This document shows positions 1-8,167 of a stretch of 64,000 bases of DNA, piece by piece. The position numbers and the translations under genes were made by a program. The stretch comes from Erwinia oleae. GTDB lineage: Bacteria; Pseudomonadota; Gammaproteobacteria; Enterobacterales; Enterobacteriaceae. The stretch is taken from contig NZ_JNVB01000005.1 of NCBI RefSeq assembly GCF_000770305.1, positions 1 to 64,000 on the forward strand, in the 5' to 3' direction. Every line of letters begins with the position of its first letter. The first letter of the stretch is position 1. The notes under the pieces were generated by a model, which was given only the letters and a program-made list of their open reading frames with translations, was not told the origin of the DNA and made no database searches.

Positions 1-1064
1 ATGATACCGACTTTACGTTGCTCGACGGCAAAGCAGGCCATGACACTCTTACCTGGCGTGGAGAGGCCGACCTGAATCTGAGCACGATTGCTGACAAGGT
101 GAAAAATATTGAGGTCATCGATCTCAGGATTAACGGTACGGCGACGACGTTGACGCTGACCGAACGCGATATTGAAAAGATCACCGACGATAAAAACGCG
201 CTTTATATCCGGGGGGGAAGTAACGACGCTTTATCGCTACAGGGGATGTGGAATGTTATCGGAACAGAGACATTAAACAATATTGTTTATACGCTCTATA
301 CCCACACGACGTCTGAAGGAAAAGTGATCAAGCTTTACGTTCAGGCGGGGCTGACCTTCAACGAGATGCCAGAGTTTATCTCAGGTGTTATCACGGCTGA
401 AGAAGTGCAAACCGTCTCTGTCGAGTCGGTCAGTCAACATGGCGAAACTGTTCATCTTTCGGAAGGCGAGGTGAGTTTCAAAGGCGCCTGGGGCACGCTG
501 TTTATTAATGAGACAGGAGAATATACCTACGTTGCCGACGAAGCCTTTGCACATAGCGGCAATCGTGACGTCTTTACCTATACGCTTTCTGACGGAAGCA
601 AAGCGACGCTGAGCATCGAGCTGGGTATCGATATTGATGGCAGCAACGGAGGGGAACTCACCTTCACCGGCACCGGCGGCAACGATGTTTTCCAGGTCTA
701 CGACACCGATTTCATCTCTATAAACGGGGCTGAAGGAGGCGACACGCTTGCCTGGCATGGTAGCGAAACCCTGAATCTGAGTCTTATTTCGTCAAAAGTC
801 TATAATATTGAGAGTATCGATCTTCTGGATAATGGAAATAATGACCATCTGCTTATCAGCGCCGAAAGCTTGCTGAAAGTGACTGATGACAATAATACGC
901 TGTATGTCAGAGGTGCAGATGGAGATACGGTAATGCTGAATGGCAAATGGGAATCGTCGGGAGATTTGCTGGTTAACGGGGTTAATTATAAACATTACAC
1001 CAGTTCCACAATGGACGGTTCCGTTGTTCAGCTTTATGTTGAGGACGATGTAGCGATCGGTTAA
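1..1064 (+). CDS. Large repetitive type I secreted adhesin (BapA/LapA-like), C-terminal part only
   Basis: The reading frame is open from the window edge (frame starts at base 3) to a TAA at 1062-1064, so only the last 353 or so residues are present. Two copies of a roughly 115-residue module are visible, at about bases 3-370 and 700-1061. Both contain DTDF, G-(G)HDTL/GGDTL, LNLS, a KV-NIE-IDL stretch, TDD-N-LY-RG and a final LYV. Between them lies a VCBS/cadherin-like beta domain (GTLFINETGEYTY, then VFTYTLSDGS). GGxGxDTL-type motifs near the C-terminus are typical of type I secretion targets. The next three genes encode a complete type I exporter, so this is probably its substrate, acting at the cell surface in adhesion or biofilm. 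The exact family (BapA, LapA, SiiE) cannot be fixed without the N-terminus. Confidence 0.82.
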   Translation, partial: DTDFTLLDGKAGHDTLTWRGEADLNLSTIADKVKNIEVIDLRINGTATTLTLTERDIEKITDDKNALYIRGGSNDALSLQGMWNVIGTETLNNIVYTLYTHTTSEGKVIKLYVQAGLTFNEMPEFISGVITAEEVQTVSVESVSQHGETVHLSEGEVSFKGAWGTLFINETGEYTYVADEAFAHSGNRDVFTYTLSDGSKATLSIELGIDIDGSNGGELTFTGTGGNDVFQVYDTDFISINGAEGGDTLAWHGSETLNLSLISSKVYNIESIDLLDNGNNDHLLISAESLLKVTDDNNTLYVRGADGDTVMLNGKWESSGDLLVNGVNYKHYTSSTMDGSVVQLYVEDDVAIG

Positions 1065-1083
1065 TAACGCGTTATTGAAAAAT

Positions 1084-1118
1084 AAAAAAGGGCTGTCCCG
1101 TTTGGGGCAGCTTTTTTT
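1084..1118 (+). terminator. Rho-independent terminator after the adhesin gene
   Basis: An 8-bp stem (1092-1099 pairing with 1104-1111, one G-U pair) with a GTTT loop is followed by seven T residues. It separates the adhesin from the secretion genes, so these are probably transcribed separately or by readthrough. Confidence 0.85.
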
Positions 1119-1131
1119 ATCACGCGCAAAG

Positions 1132-1149
1132 AAAGTTAAATTTAACTTT
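1132..1149. promoter_or_regulatory. Perfect 18-bp palindrome upstream of the secretion operon
   Basis: AAAGTTAAATTTAACTTT is identical on both strands and lies 30 bp before the TolC-like start codon, in a short gap after the adhesin terminator. The symmetry and position suggest a regulator binding site. No factor can be named from sequence. Confidence 0.4.
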
Positions 1150-1178
1150 ACGGCGCAATAAGACGCTATTTATTGATT

Positions 1179-2642
1179 ATGAAAAGACTATTTTTATTAT
1201 CCTGTTGGTCTGTTTTACTGCCTTTCTCGGCGGTGGGAGCGCCTCTTGTTCCTGAGCCGGCATCAGCCATGACGGGCGCTGCCGCTGGTTTTTGGGGCGC
1301 GTTTTACCCCTCTCCCACGCCAGGTTTCGCTGGCGGAAAAACACCGGATGGGCTATCAAACACACCGTCCGAAGAAATTGAAATGCAGCCCGTTCCAAAA
1401 GACAATCATGATGAATTACCTGACGACTGGCAGTCGGCCATTCATCTTGCTGTCAATCAACATCCTTCTATCAGCAGCAGCATTGCCGTCCTGGAATCAA
1501 CCACCTTTAATATTGAAGCCGCCAGTGCAGGCTACCTGCCTGCTTTAACCGCAGGCATTACCTCAGGTCGTCAGCAGCAGGAGAAGGACGGGCAGATTGC
1601 GACAGTCGGCCTTTCGCAGATGCTGTACGATTTCGGTAAGACCGGCAGCGCAGTCGATCAGGCCAGCGCGAAATATCTGCGACAGCAGGCGACCGTACTG
1701 GGGCAAATTGATACGATCATCCAGCAAACTGCGCTGACATTAAACGAAGTTTATCGTTACAGACAGCTAACGCTGAGCGCCAGAGATCAGGTGACATCGC
1801 TGCGTAATATCCTCAACCTGACACGGCTGCGCGCAGATGCCGGGGCAAGTACGCGCGTTGATCCCGTCCAGGCGCAGGCGCGCGTTGAGGCGGCCGAAGC
1901 GCAGCAGCAAGAACTGGAAATCAGACTGCAACAGGAGAATTACCGATTGCAGTCGCTGCTTGGACGTCCCATTGCACACGCCCGGATCTCTGCGCCGGGT
2001 GATCTGCTACCTGTGATTGAGGGGCTGGGCGGACGCGCCGATCTGAATAAAAATCCTGCCATTATGGTTGCACAGGCAGACGTTGCGCTTGCCGGGGCAG
2101 AATTGCGCCAGTTCAAAGCGCAACGTTACCCGACGCTCTCACTTGAAGCTAATACAAATAAATACATTGGCGGAATGGCTAACTCGCAAAGCCGTAATCA
2201 TTATCAAAACATATTTTTGTCATTGAACAGTACCCTTTATCAGGGCGGTGCAATGGTGGCGCAGGAGAATGCCGCCATCCGTGCGCTCGACGCCGCGAAA
2301 ACGGCTGTTAATACAAGGAAGATGGAGCTGACCGACCAGTTACGCAGTACTTTTCAAAGTATGAAAGGTCTGCAATACAATATAAAACTGCTGAAGAAAA
2401 GGATGAAAACGATTACTGAAACGCGCATGTTATATCGCGAACAATATTTATCATTGGGTAACAGGAATGCTTTGGATTTATTAAATGCCGAGCAGGAAAT
2501 ATATCGCGCCGAACAGGATCTGATCAATGCTGAACGTGATTTGTGGGCCTCAGCGGTGAACTATAGTTCTCTTTCCGGAATGGCGAGAAAAATATTCAAC
2601 TTTAATGGGAGCATTATTCAAGGCTTGCAGCTCTCACAATAA
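1179..2642 (+). CDS. TolC-family outer membrane efflux/secretion protein (type I secretion, LapE/BapB-like)
   Basis: 487 residues from ATG 1179; an in-frame TTG lies two codons upstream but the ATG begins a clean signal peptide (MKRLFLLSCWSVLLPFSAVGA). After an extended Pro/Gly-rich N-terminal segment come two outer-membrane-factor repeats: helical stretches at about residues 90-280 (IEAASAGYLPAL, VGLSQMLYDFGKTGSA, LRADAGASTRVD) and about 290-470 (AQRYPTLSLEA, STLYQGGA, LSLGNRNALDLLNAEQEIY). These are hallmarks of TolC-like periplasm-spanning trimeric channels. The gene is first of a tight three-gene set, 22 bp before the ABC exporter, and should form the outer membrane channel for the adhesin. 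Confidence 0.88.
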   Translation: MKRLFLLSCWSVLLPFSAVGAPLVPEPASAMTGAAAGFWGAFYPSPTPGFAGGKTPDGLSNTPSEEIEMQPVPKDNHDELPDDWQSAIHLAVNQHPSISSSIAVLESTTFNIEAASAGYLPALTAGITSGRQQQEKDGQIATVGLSQMLYDFGKTGSAVDQASAKYLRQQATVLGQIDTIIQQTALTLNEVYRYRQLTLSARDQVTSLRNILNLTRLRADAGASTRVDPVQAQARVEAAEAQQQELEIRLQQENYRLQSLLGRPIAHARISAPGDLLPVIEGLGGRADLNKNPAIMVAQADVALAGAELRQFKAQRYPTLSLEANTNKYIGGMANSQSRNHYQNIFLSLNSTLYQGGAMVAQENAAIRALDAAKTAVNTRKMELTDQLRSTFQSMKGLQYNIKLLKKRMKTITETRMLYREQYLSLGNRNALDLLNAEQEIYRAEQDLINAERDLWASAVNYSSLSGMARKIFNFNGSIIQGLQLSQ

Positions 2643-2664
2643 GTAAAAGGATTTAACGGAACTT

Positions 2665-4878
2665 ATGATGATGGACAATGATAATCACCCGCAAAATAAT
2701 TCAGCATCATGTGAAAAGAAAAAAGATTACTCCGCCTGGCTGGAAGCATTACTGCTTGTCGCAAAACATTATCGTCTTAACAGTTCCCTGGAGCGGGTGA
2801 AAAGTGAGTCTGAATGGCGTGCGCAAACGCTTTCCCAGGATTTGCTGATCGAAAAAATGGCCCGTCAACTGGGTCTGGTCGCCGTTTTTGATGATTTTAA
2901 CGTGGGAATGCTCGATCCGTGGCGTTTGCCGCTGGTTGTTGACTGCGGCGAACGCGGTATCGGCGTAATAACGACGATAGGGAATGAAAATAATGTCGGC
3001 GTCATTCTTGCCGGCGAAAAACAGTTGCAAACTGCTATCTGCATTGATGACCTGGTCAGCAGCGTGCGACGCGTGCTGCTGCTCAAACCTGAAACCTCTG
3101 TTCCCGATGCGCGGGTAGATAACTATATTGAGCCACATCGCCCAGACTGGCTCTGGCAAACGATTTTGAAGGAGTGGCCTGCCTATATCAATGTGATGTT
3201 CGCGTCGCTCATTTCGAACGTACTCGGATTGTCAGCCATGCTTTTCACCATGCAGGTTTATGACCGGGTCATTCCCTCTCAGTCAGTGCCATCGCTGTGG
3301 GTACTGTTTTTTGGTGTGATGATTGCGCTGACGTTTGTTTTTATCATGCGCGTGCTCAGAACGCATATTTCTGACTCCGCTGGTAAGAAGGCTGATTTGC
3401 GTATTTCCGACCGGGTATTTGGTCATGCGCTGCGCATTCGTAATGATGTCCGGCCTAAATCGACGGGATCATTTATTGCACAAATTCGCGAGCTCGAGCA
3501 GATCAGAGAATTGATTACCTCCACCACTATTTTAGCGATAGCCGATCTCCCCTTTGTCCTCATCTTTCTGTTTATTCTCTGGTTGCTGGGCGGATGGCTG
3601 GTACTGGTGCCGCTGGCGGCTATTCCGATGATCATCATCCCTGGCCTGCTGGTTCAACGTCCGCTGGCCGCGCTTTCTAAAGCCAACATGCGTGAATCGG
3701 CGATACGCAATGCCATGCTGGTGGAAACCGTACAGGGCATGGATGATATCAAACTGCTGCGCGCAGAACCGTTCTTTCAAAATCAATGGAACCACCTGAA
3801 TGAAACGATCGGCAAAACCTCTAAAAAACAGCGTCTTATCAGCGGCTTGTTAACCAGCTGGACCAGTGAAGTGCAAACCATCGCCTATGTGAGCGTGGTA
3901 CTGGTTGGCGCCTTTTTTGCCATGAATGGCGATTTGTCCACGGGCGTGCTGATTGGGTGTTCAATGCTCGCTTCACGCATGATGGCGCCGCTGGGGCAGA
4001 TGGCCATGATCCTGGGAAAATGGCAGCAGGCGAAGGTCGCGCGTGCGGGACTGGAAAACCTGCTGAGTAGCGCAGTCGATCAGCCTGAACGGAGTGTACA
4101 AATCCATCGTCCGAGAATCGACGGGAAGTATGAGATGTCCGATGTCAGCTTTCGTTACCAGCCGGATGCGACACAACCTGTCTTCGCTGTTAAAAAACTG
4201 GTGATCAATGCCGGCGAGAAAGTTGCGCTACTGGGTCGCAACGGTTCAGGAAAATCAACGCTTTTGCAAATGATGGCGGGTCTGCTTCAGCCACAGGAAG
4301 GCGCGCTGATGCTCGATGGCGTCCGTCTTTCCTCTCTTGATCCTCTGGATGTACGCCGCGATGTCAGCTTCGTGGGGCAAACATCGTCACTGTTTTTCGG
4401 TACCATCCGCGAGAATTTGCGGCTGGGCATGCCGTTAGCAACGGACGAGGAGATGCAGGAAGCGCTGACGCTCAGTGGAGCGCTATCGTTTGTCCGTCAG
4501 CTTCCGGATGGCATGGATTATCAGTTACAGGAGGGCGGCCAGGGGTTATCTGGCGGGCAACGGCAGCTATTGTTGCTTGCCCGCGCGCTCTTGCGGCGTC
4601 CCAGCGTGCTTTTGCTGGATGAGCCAACGGCCTGGCTTGACGACGGGGCAGAAAAATACCTGATTGAAAGACTGCAAAACTGGATGAAAGACAAAACGTT
4701 AATTATAGCAACGCACCGGCCCGCCGTGGTTCAGCTCGTTGATCGTATTCTCCTGATCGATAACGGGCAGATTGTCCGCGATGGCAATAAAGCCGACATG
4801 CTGGTTTCTCCGGCACAAGCAAAGGCCGCGCCGCATCAGGGAAAAGTTAATCTGTCATCGCAGGGAGCGGCATCATGA
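2665..4878 (+). CDS. Type I secretion ABC transporter with degenerate C39-like domain (LapB/HlyB type)
   Basis: 737 residues. Residues about 20-145 look like a C39-type domain but have no catalytic Cys at the expected position (the segment reads SAWLEALLLVAKHY), so it is probably a non-proteolytic C39-like domain as in HlyB and LapB. About 165-435 form the six-helix ABC membrane region. The nucleotide-binding domain has Walker A GRNGSGKST near residue 524, signature LSGGQRQ near 627, Walker B LLLDEPTA near 650 and the switch His (ATHRP) near 684. It should power export of the neighbouring adhesin in one step through inner and outer membranes. The stop overlaps the next start by 4 bp (ATGA). 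Three consecutive ATGs (2665, 2668, 2671) make the exact start uncertain by two codons. Confidence 0.92.
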   Translation: MMMDNDNHPQNNSASCEKKKDYSAWLEALLLVAKHYRLNSSLERVKSESEWRAQTLSQDLLIEKMARQLGLVAVFDDFNVGMLDPWRLPLVVDCGERGIGVITTIGNENNVGVILAGEKQLQTAICIDDLVSSVRRVLLLKPETSVPDARVDNYIEPHRPDWLWQTILKEWPAYINVMFASLISNVLGLSAMLFTMQVYDRVIPSQSVPSLWVLFFGVMIALTFVFIMRVLRTHISDSAGKKADLRISDRVFGHALRIRNDVRPKSTGSFIAQIRELEQIRELITSTTILAIADLPFVLIFLFILWLLGGWLVLVPLAAIPMIIIPGLLVQRPLAALSKANMRESAIRNAMLVETVQGMDDIKLLRAEPFFQNQWNHLNETIGKTSKKQRLISGLLTSWTSEVQTIAYVSVVLVGAFFAMNGDLSTGVLIGCSMLASRMMAPLGQMAMILGKWQQAKVARAGLENLLSSAVDQPERSVQIHRPRIDGKYEMSDVSFRYQPDATQPVFAVKKLVINAGEKVALLGRNGSGKSTLLQMMAGLLQPQEGALMLDGVRLSSLDPLDVRRDVSFVGQTSSLFFGTIRENLRLGMPLATDEEMQEALTLSGALSFVRQLPDGMDYQLQEGGQGLSGGQRQLLLLARALLRRPSVLLLDEPTAWLDDGAEKYLIERLQNWMKDKTLIIATHRPAVVQLVDRILLIDNGQIVRDGNKADMLVSPAQAKAAPHQGKVNLSSQGAAS

Positions 4879-6065
4879 AAACCCCTTTTTTGTCCCTGAT
4901 GAAAAAAATGAAGCAGCGGCGACCGGGCGCGCTCTTTTCCTGCAATGGTCTGATTCTCTGGTCGGTGATGGCGATGATGGCGGCCTTCTTTCTGTGGGCC
5001 AGTCATTTTGAACTGGATGAGGTGACCGTCGGCATCGGAAAGGTGGTGCCCAGCTCTCATGCGCAAATTGTCCAGTCCCTTGAAGGCGGCATCCTCAAAG
5101 AGCTTAAAGTGCATGAAGGCGATGTCGTTGAGGCAGGGCAGGTGCTGGCATTGCTGGACCCGACGCAGTTCAATTCAGGCTTACAGGATAGTATCGTTCA
5201 CCTGCGTGCGGCCATGGCAACATCTGCGCGTTTACAGGCCGAGACGGAAGGTAATGAGCTTGTTTTCCCGCCTGAAGTGCTGGAGGACCAGAACCTGGTC
5301 GACGCAGAAATGGCGCTTTATCACTCACGTAGAGAAAATCTTAACAGAAGCGTTGCCGGGCTGGAGGAAGCGCTTCGGTTAATCAGACGAGAGCTGAGCC
5401 TGACGACTTCTTTAGTGGCAAAGGGCGCGGCCAGTGATGTTGAAGTATTGCGCCTCAAGCGCCAGGCGAACGATCTGCAAAGCAAACTTCATGAGGTGAC
5501 CAATCAATATATTGTGCGCGCTCGCGAAGAGCTGGCAAAAGCTAACGCTGAAATTGCCTCGCAACGTTCAATTATTATTGGTCGTGCTGACTCGCTGAAA
5601 AGAACGGTCATCGTTGCGCCGGTCAGAGGTATTGTAAAAGACGTCGAGGTCAATACGGTTGGCGGTGTGATCCCTCAGCGCGGTAATCTTTTGGAAATTG
5701 TGCCGCTGGATGAACAGTTGATGATTGAAGCACATATTGCTCCGGCGGATGTGGCATTCATTACTCCCGGACAGCGCGCCGTCGTGAAGCTCACCGCGTA
5801 CGACTTCAATATTTATGGGGGACTTGAAGGCAAAGTTGCGTTTATTTCACCGGATACCATTCAGGATGATGTCCAACGGGATAAATACTTTTATCGCGTC
5901 TCAATCCGCACTGAAAATGACTATCTGACGAACAAAAAAGGAAAACGCTTCCCAGCCTATCCCGGCATGATAGCGATCGCTGAAATTCACACCGGCAGTA
6001 AAACCATCATGGAATACCTGTTGAAGCCCCTGAACAGGGCGAAAGAGGCTCTGCGGGAGAGATAG
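4875..6065 (+). CDS. HlyD-family type I secretion periplasmic adaptor (LapC-like)
   Basis: 396 residues, overlapping the ABC transporter stop by 4 bp. A short cytoplasmic N-terminus is followed by one membrane helix at about 22-42. A first half-lipoyl segment follows (VQSLEGGILKELKVHEGDVVEAGQ, about 62-85), then a coiled-coil hairpin (about 95-230), then the second lipoyl half (VIVAPVRGIVKDVEVNTVGGV) and a beta-barrel with the family signature near the C-terminus (PGMIAIAEIHTGSKTIMEYLL). It bridges the ABC exporter and the TolC-like channel. Length and domain order match the HlyD/LapC family. It is the last gene of the operon, closed by the terminator at 6066-6097. Confidence 0.92.
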   Translation: MKTPFLSLMKKMKQRRPGALFSCNGLILWSVMAMMAAFFLWASHFELDEVTVGIGKVVPSSHAQIVQSLEGGILKELKVHEGDVVEAGQVLALLDPTQFNSGLQDSIVHLRAAMATSARLQAETEGNELVFPPEVLEDQNLVDAEMALYHSRRENLNRSVAGLEEALRLIRRELSLTTSLVAKGAASDVEVLRLKRQANDLQSKLHEVTNQYIVRAREELAKANAEIASQRSIIIGRADSLKRTVIVAPVRGIVKDVEVNTVGGVIPQRGNLLEIVPLDEQLMIEAHIAPADVAFITPGQRAVVKLTAYDFNIYGGLEGKVAFISPDTIQDDVQRDKYFYRVSIRTENDYLTNKKGKRFPAYPGMIAIAEIHTGSKTIMEYLLKPLNRAKEALRER

Positions 6066-6097
6066 AAAAAGGGGGAAGCAATCAGGCTTCCCCCTTT
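6066..6097. terminator. Bidirectional terminator between the secretion operon and tehB
   Basis: A perfect 9-bp G/C-rich stem (6071-6079 with 6086-6094), loop AATCAG, is flanked by an A-run on the left and a T-run on the right. It can serve both converging transcription units. Confidence 0.88.
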
Positions 6098-6124
6098 TCT
6101 TTGATGGCTGGCGAAACTCAGGCC

Positions 6125-7012
6125 TCAGCCGACTGACTGTATTGCCTGCATCTGTACTTTTTGCGCCAGCAATGTGGCAAACCGCATTTTAATGCGATTT
6201 CCCTGCGCATCCACCTTATGCAGCGCGCCGGGGTTTTCATTGTATTTGATGATCTTCCAGCCGTTGTATTTTGCCCGCAGTTCGCCAGGTTTGAAGGTAA
6301 ACGGAAACGGCATCACACAGGGATAATCAGGGGTATCCATGGCGGCAACAATAAGGTTATAGCCACCATCAGCGGTGGCGCGCTGCATCTGCTCAATCAG
6401 TGGCGTGGGCGTTTCCGGTTGCAGGAACATCATCACCACCGTGGAGAGAATAAAATCATAGCGTCCCTCAAGCGTAACCTGATTAAGATCGCGCTGCGCC
6501 AGCGTAACGTTGGTGAGTTTCTCTGCCGCCATAATCGACTGAAGATGGCGCAGACTGTCGGCGCTTTTATCCCAGCCTTCAACCCGGAAGCCACGCTGAT
6601 TGAGATAGAGTACGTTACGGCCGTTACCGCATCCAAGATCAAGCACGCGGCCTGGCGGGATCAGACGCGCTGCTTCAATCACTTCTGAGTGGGGCGCGGT
6701 GAGCGAGTACTTGTGATGATAATACTCCTCCGGGCGGCAGTAAAAAGCCAGTTGACACGCCACATCACTGCTGACGCTGTCGATGCGATGCCACTGCTGC
6801 GGCAGGATACGCGGCGGCTGATTTTCTGGCGTAAATATAAATGAATCAGTAACCTGGCCATTCGCGGTTAATAAAGAAAAATTTACCGTGCCTTTCAATA
6901 CCGTAAGCTGCGCCCGGACGCCTTCACGGGTGTTGTGTTGCTGTTTAAACGCGTCAGGAAGGGTATCAGCATGCCAGATCGGCAGTGTTTTATAGCAAAT
7001 CAGTTCTGTCAT
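6125..7012 (-). CDS. tehB: TehB-type SAM-dependent methyltransferase with N-terminal DUF1971-like domain
   Basis: 295 residues. About 1-95 form the cupin-like N-terminal domain seen in the long TehB forms (as in Haemophilus TehB), with PQQWHRID; about 100-285 are a class I methyltransferase with motif I VLDLGCGNGRNVLYL near 121, followed by GWDKSADSL and the acidic motif LSTVVMMFLQ. TehB family members methylate tellurite or selenium species and confer resistance. The start codon overlaps the norW stop (ATGA), so it is translationally coupled to norVW and should be induced by nitric oxide. E. coli norVW has no such third gene. The substrate in this setting is unknown; protection against nitrosative or chalcogen stress is an inference. 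Confidence 0.85.
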   Translation of the reverse strand: MTELICYKTLPIWHADTLPDAFKQQHNTREGVRAQLTVLKGTVNFSLLTANGQVTDSFIFTPENQPPRILPQQWHRIDSVSSDVACQLAFYCRPEEYYHHKYSLTAPHSEVIEAARLIPPGRVLDLGCGNGRNVLYLNQRGFRVEGWDKSADSLRHLQSIMAAEKLTNVTLAQRDLNQVTLEGRYDFILSTVVMMFLQPETPTPLIEQMQRATADGGYNLIVAAMDTPDYPCVMPFPFTFKPGELRAKYNGWKIIKYNENPGALHKVDAQGNRIKMRFATLLAQKVQMQAIQSVG

Positions 7013-8163
7013 GATTGTGTATCCGGGGCGGGCGTGCCCAGCTGTTTGACAAGTGGAAAAGCCTGTTTCGTTTCCTCTTCAGTGACTACAAAACCCGTCA
7101 AGTCGCCGGCAGCGCTGTATCCTTTCGCCACAAGTCCCCGGGGGCTTAGCTGCATCTGCCATAGCAGATCCTTCGAGCCGGTATTGCCGGCAAGCTGGAA
7201 TGGACAATCAGGCGTTTTAACCTTGATAAGTGCCGCAGGCAGCACCAGCGCGGCACGTTCGCCGGTAAGATTTCTTGCCAGTGTCATTGCTGCTAATTGG
7301 GCAGGCTGGAGATACGGCAGACATTTGCCTTCCACTTCGGCGCAGTCGCCAAGAGCAAAAATATCAGGATTCGACGTGGCCAGACCTGAGTCGACTACGA
7401 TACCCCGCCGCGTTTCTAACCCGGCGGCGGCGGCCAGCGCCGTATTAGGTTTCAGGCCAATAGCGCATATTGCGGCATCGCAAGAGACCGTGCGGCCGTC
7501 GCGCAGAAGCACATTAAGTCCGCCTTCCTGCTTTCCGACCGCTGATATCTGGCTGTTCAGATACATATCCACGCCCGATTGGCAGAGATGTTGCTGAAGA
7601 CGCGCGCTGACTTCGGCTGGCATCAGCGAAGAGAGCAGGTGACTGGCTCGGTCGATTACGGTCACCTTTTTACCGGCGCGGTTGAGATCCATCGCCAGCT
7701 CGGTGCCGATCAGCCCGCCGCCTGTCAGCACGACGTGGGACGCTTTTTGCAACACCTCCTGAGACTGACGATATGCCTGCTGGCTATTGAGCGTAATCAT
7801 CAGTTCCGCACCTTCAAAGTCAGGTACGATGGCTTCAGCGCCCAGGGCAAGCACCAATTTGCCATAGGAAAACACACCGTTTGATGTGGTTATGGTACGC
7901 CTGACTGCGTCGATATGGGTGACCTGCGTATTTGCGTGCAGAAGCACGCCATTTTGTGCTGCGAACTCATCAGCGACGACGCGGGTAAGATCGTCTGCCG
8001 AGAGCCGCTGACTGGCAATGTGGCTCAGGTCAGGTTTGTTATATTCATCACAGCTGTCGGCGGCAATCAGCCTGATGGTGATGTCTTTGTTGCGCTGGCG
8101 CAGGTTTTTCACCAGTTGGCGCGCCGCAAAGCCGCTGCCGATGATAATGATATCGTCAGACAT
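7009..8163 (-). CDS. norW: NorW, NADH:flavorubredoxin reductase
   Basis: 384 residues from the ATG at 8163, which lies 4 bp after the norV stop; a frame extension to 8184 overlaps norV and lacks support. FAD-binding motif IIIIGSGFAARQLVKNLR at the N-terminus, NADH-binding GGGLIGTELAMDLNRAGK near 150, and FALGDCAEVEG near 275 are those of the rubredoxin reductase family. It passes electrons from NADH to the rubredoxin domain of NorV for anaerobic NO reduction to N2O in the cytoplasm. It closely follows E. coli NorW (377 residues) in length and motifs, including EYNKPDLSH. Confidence 0.95.
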   Translation of the reverse strand: MSDDIIIIGSGFAARQLVKNLRQRNKDITIRLIAADSCDEYNKPDLSHIASQRLSADDLTRVVADEFAAQNGVLLHANTQVTHIDAVRRTITTSNGVFSYGKLVLALGAEAIVPDFEGAELMITLNSQQAYRQSQEVLQKASHVVLTGGGLIGTELAMDLNRAGKKVTVIDRASHLLSSLMPAEVSARLQQHLCQSGVDMYLNSQISAVGKQEGGLNVLLRDGRTVSCDAAICAIGLKPNTALAAAAGLETRRGIVVDSGLATSNPDIFALGDCAEVEGKCLPYLQPAQLAAMTLARNLTGERAALVLPAALIKVKTPDCPFQLAGNTGSKDLLWQMQLSPRGLVAKGYSAAGDLTGFVVTEEETKQAFPLVKQLGTPAPDTQS

Positions 8164-8167
8164 GCCG

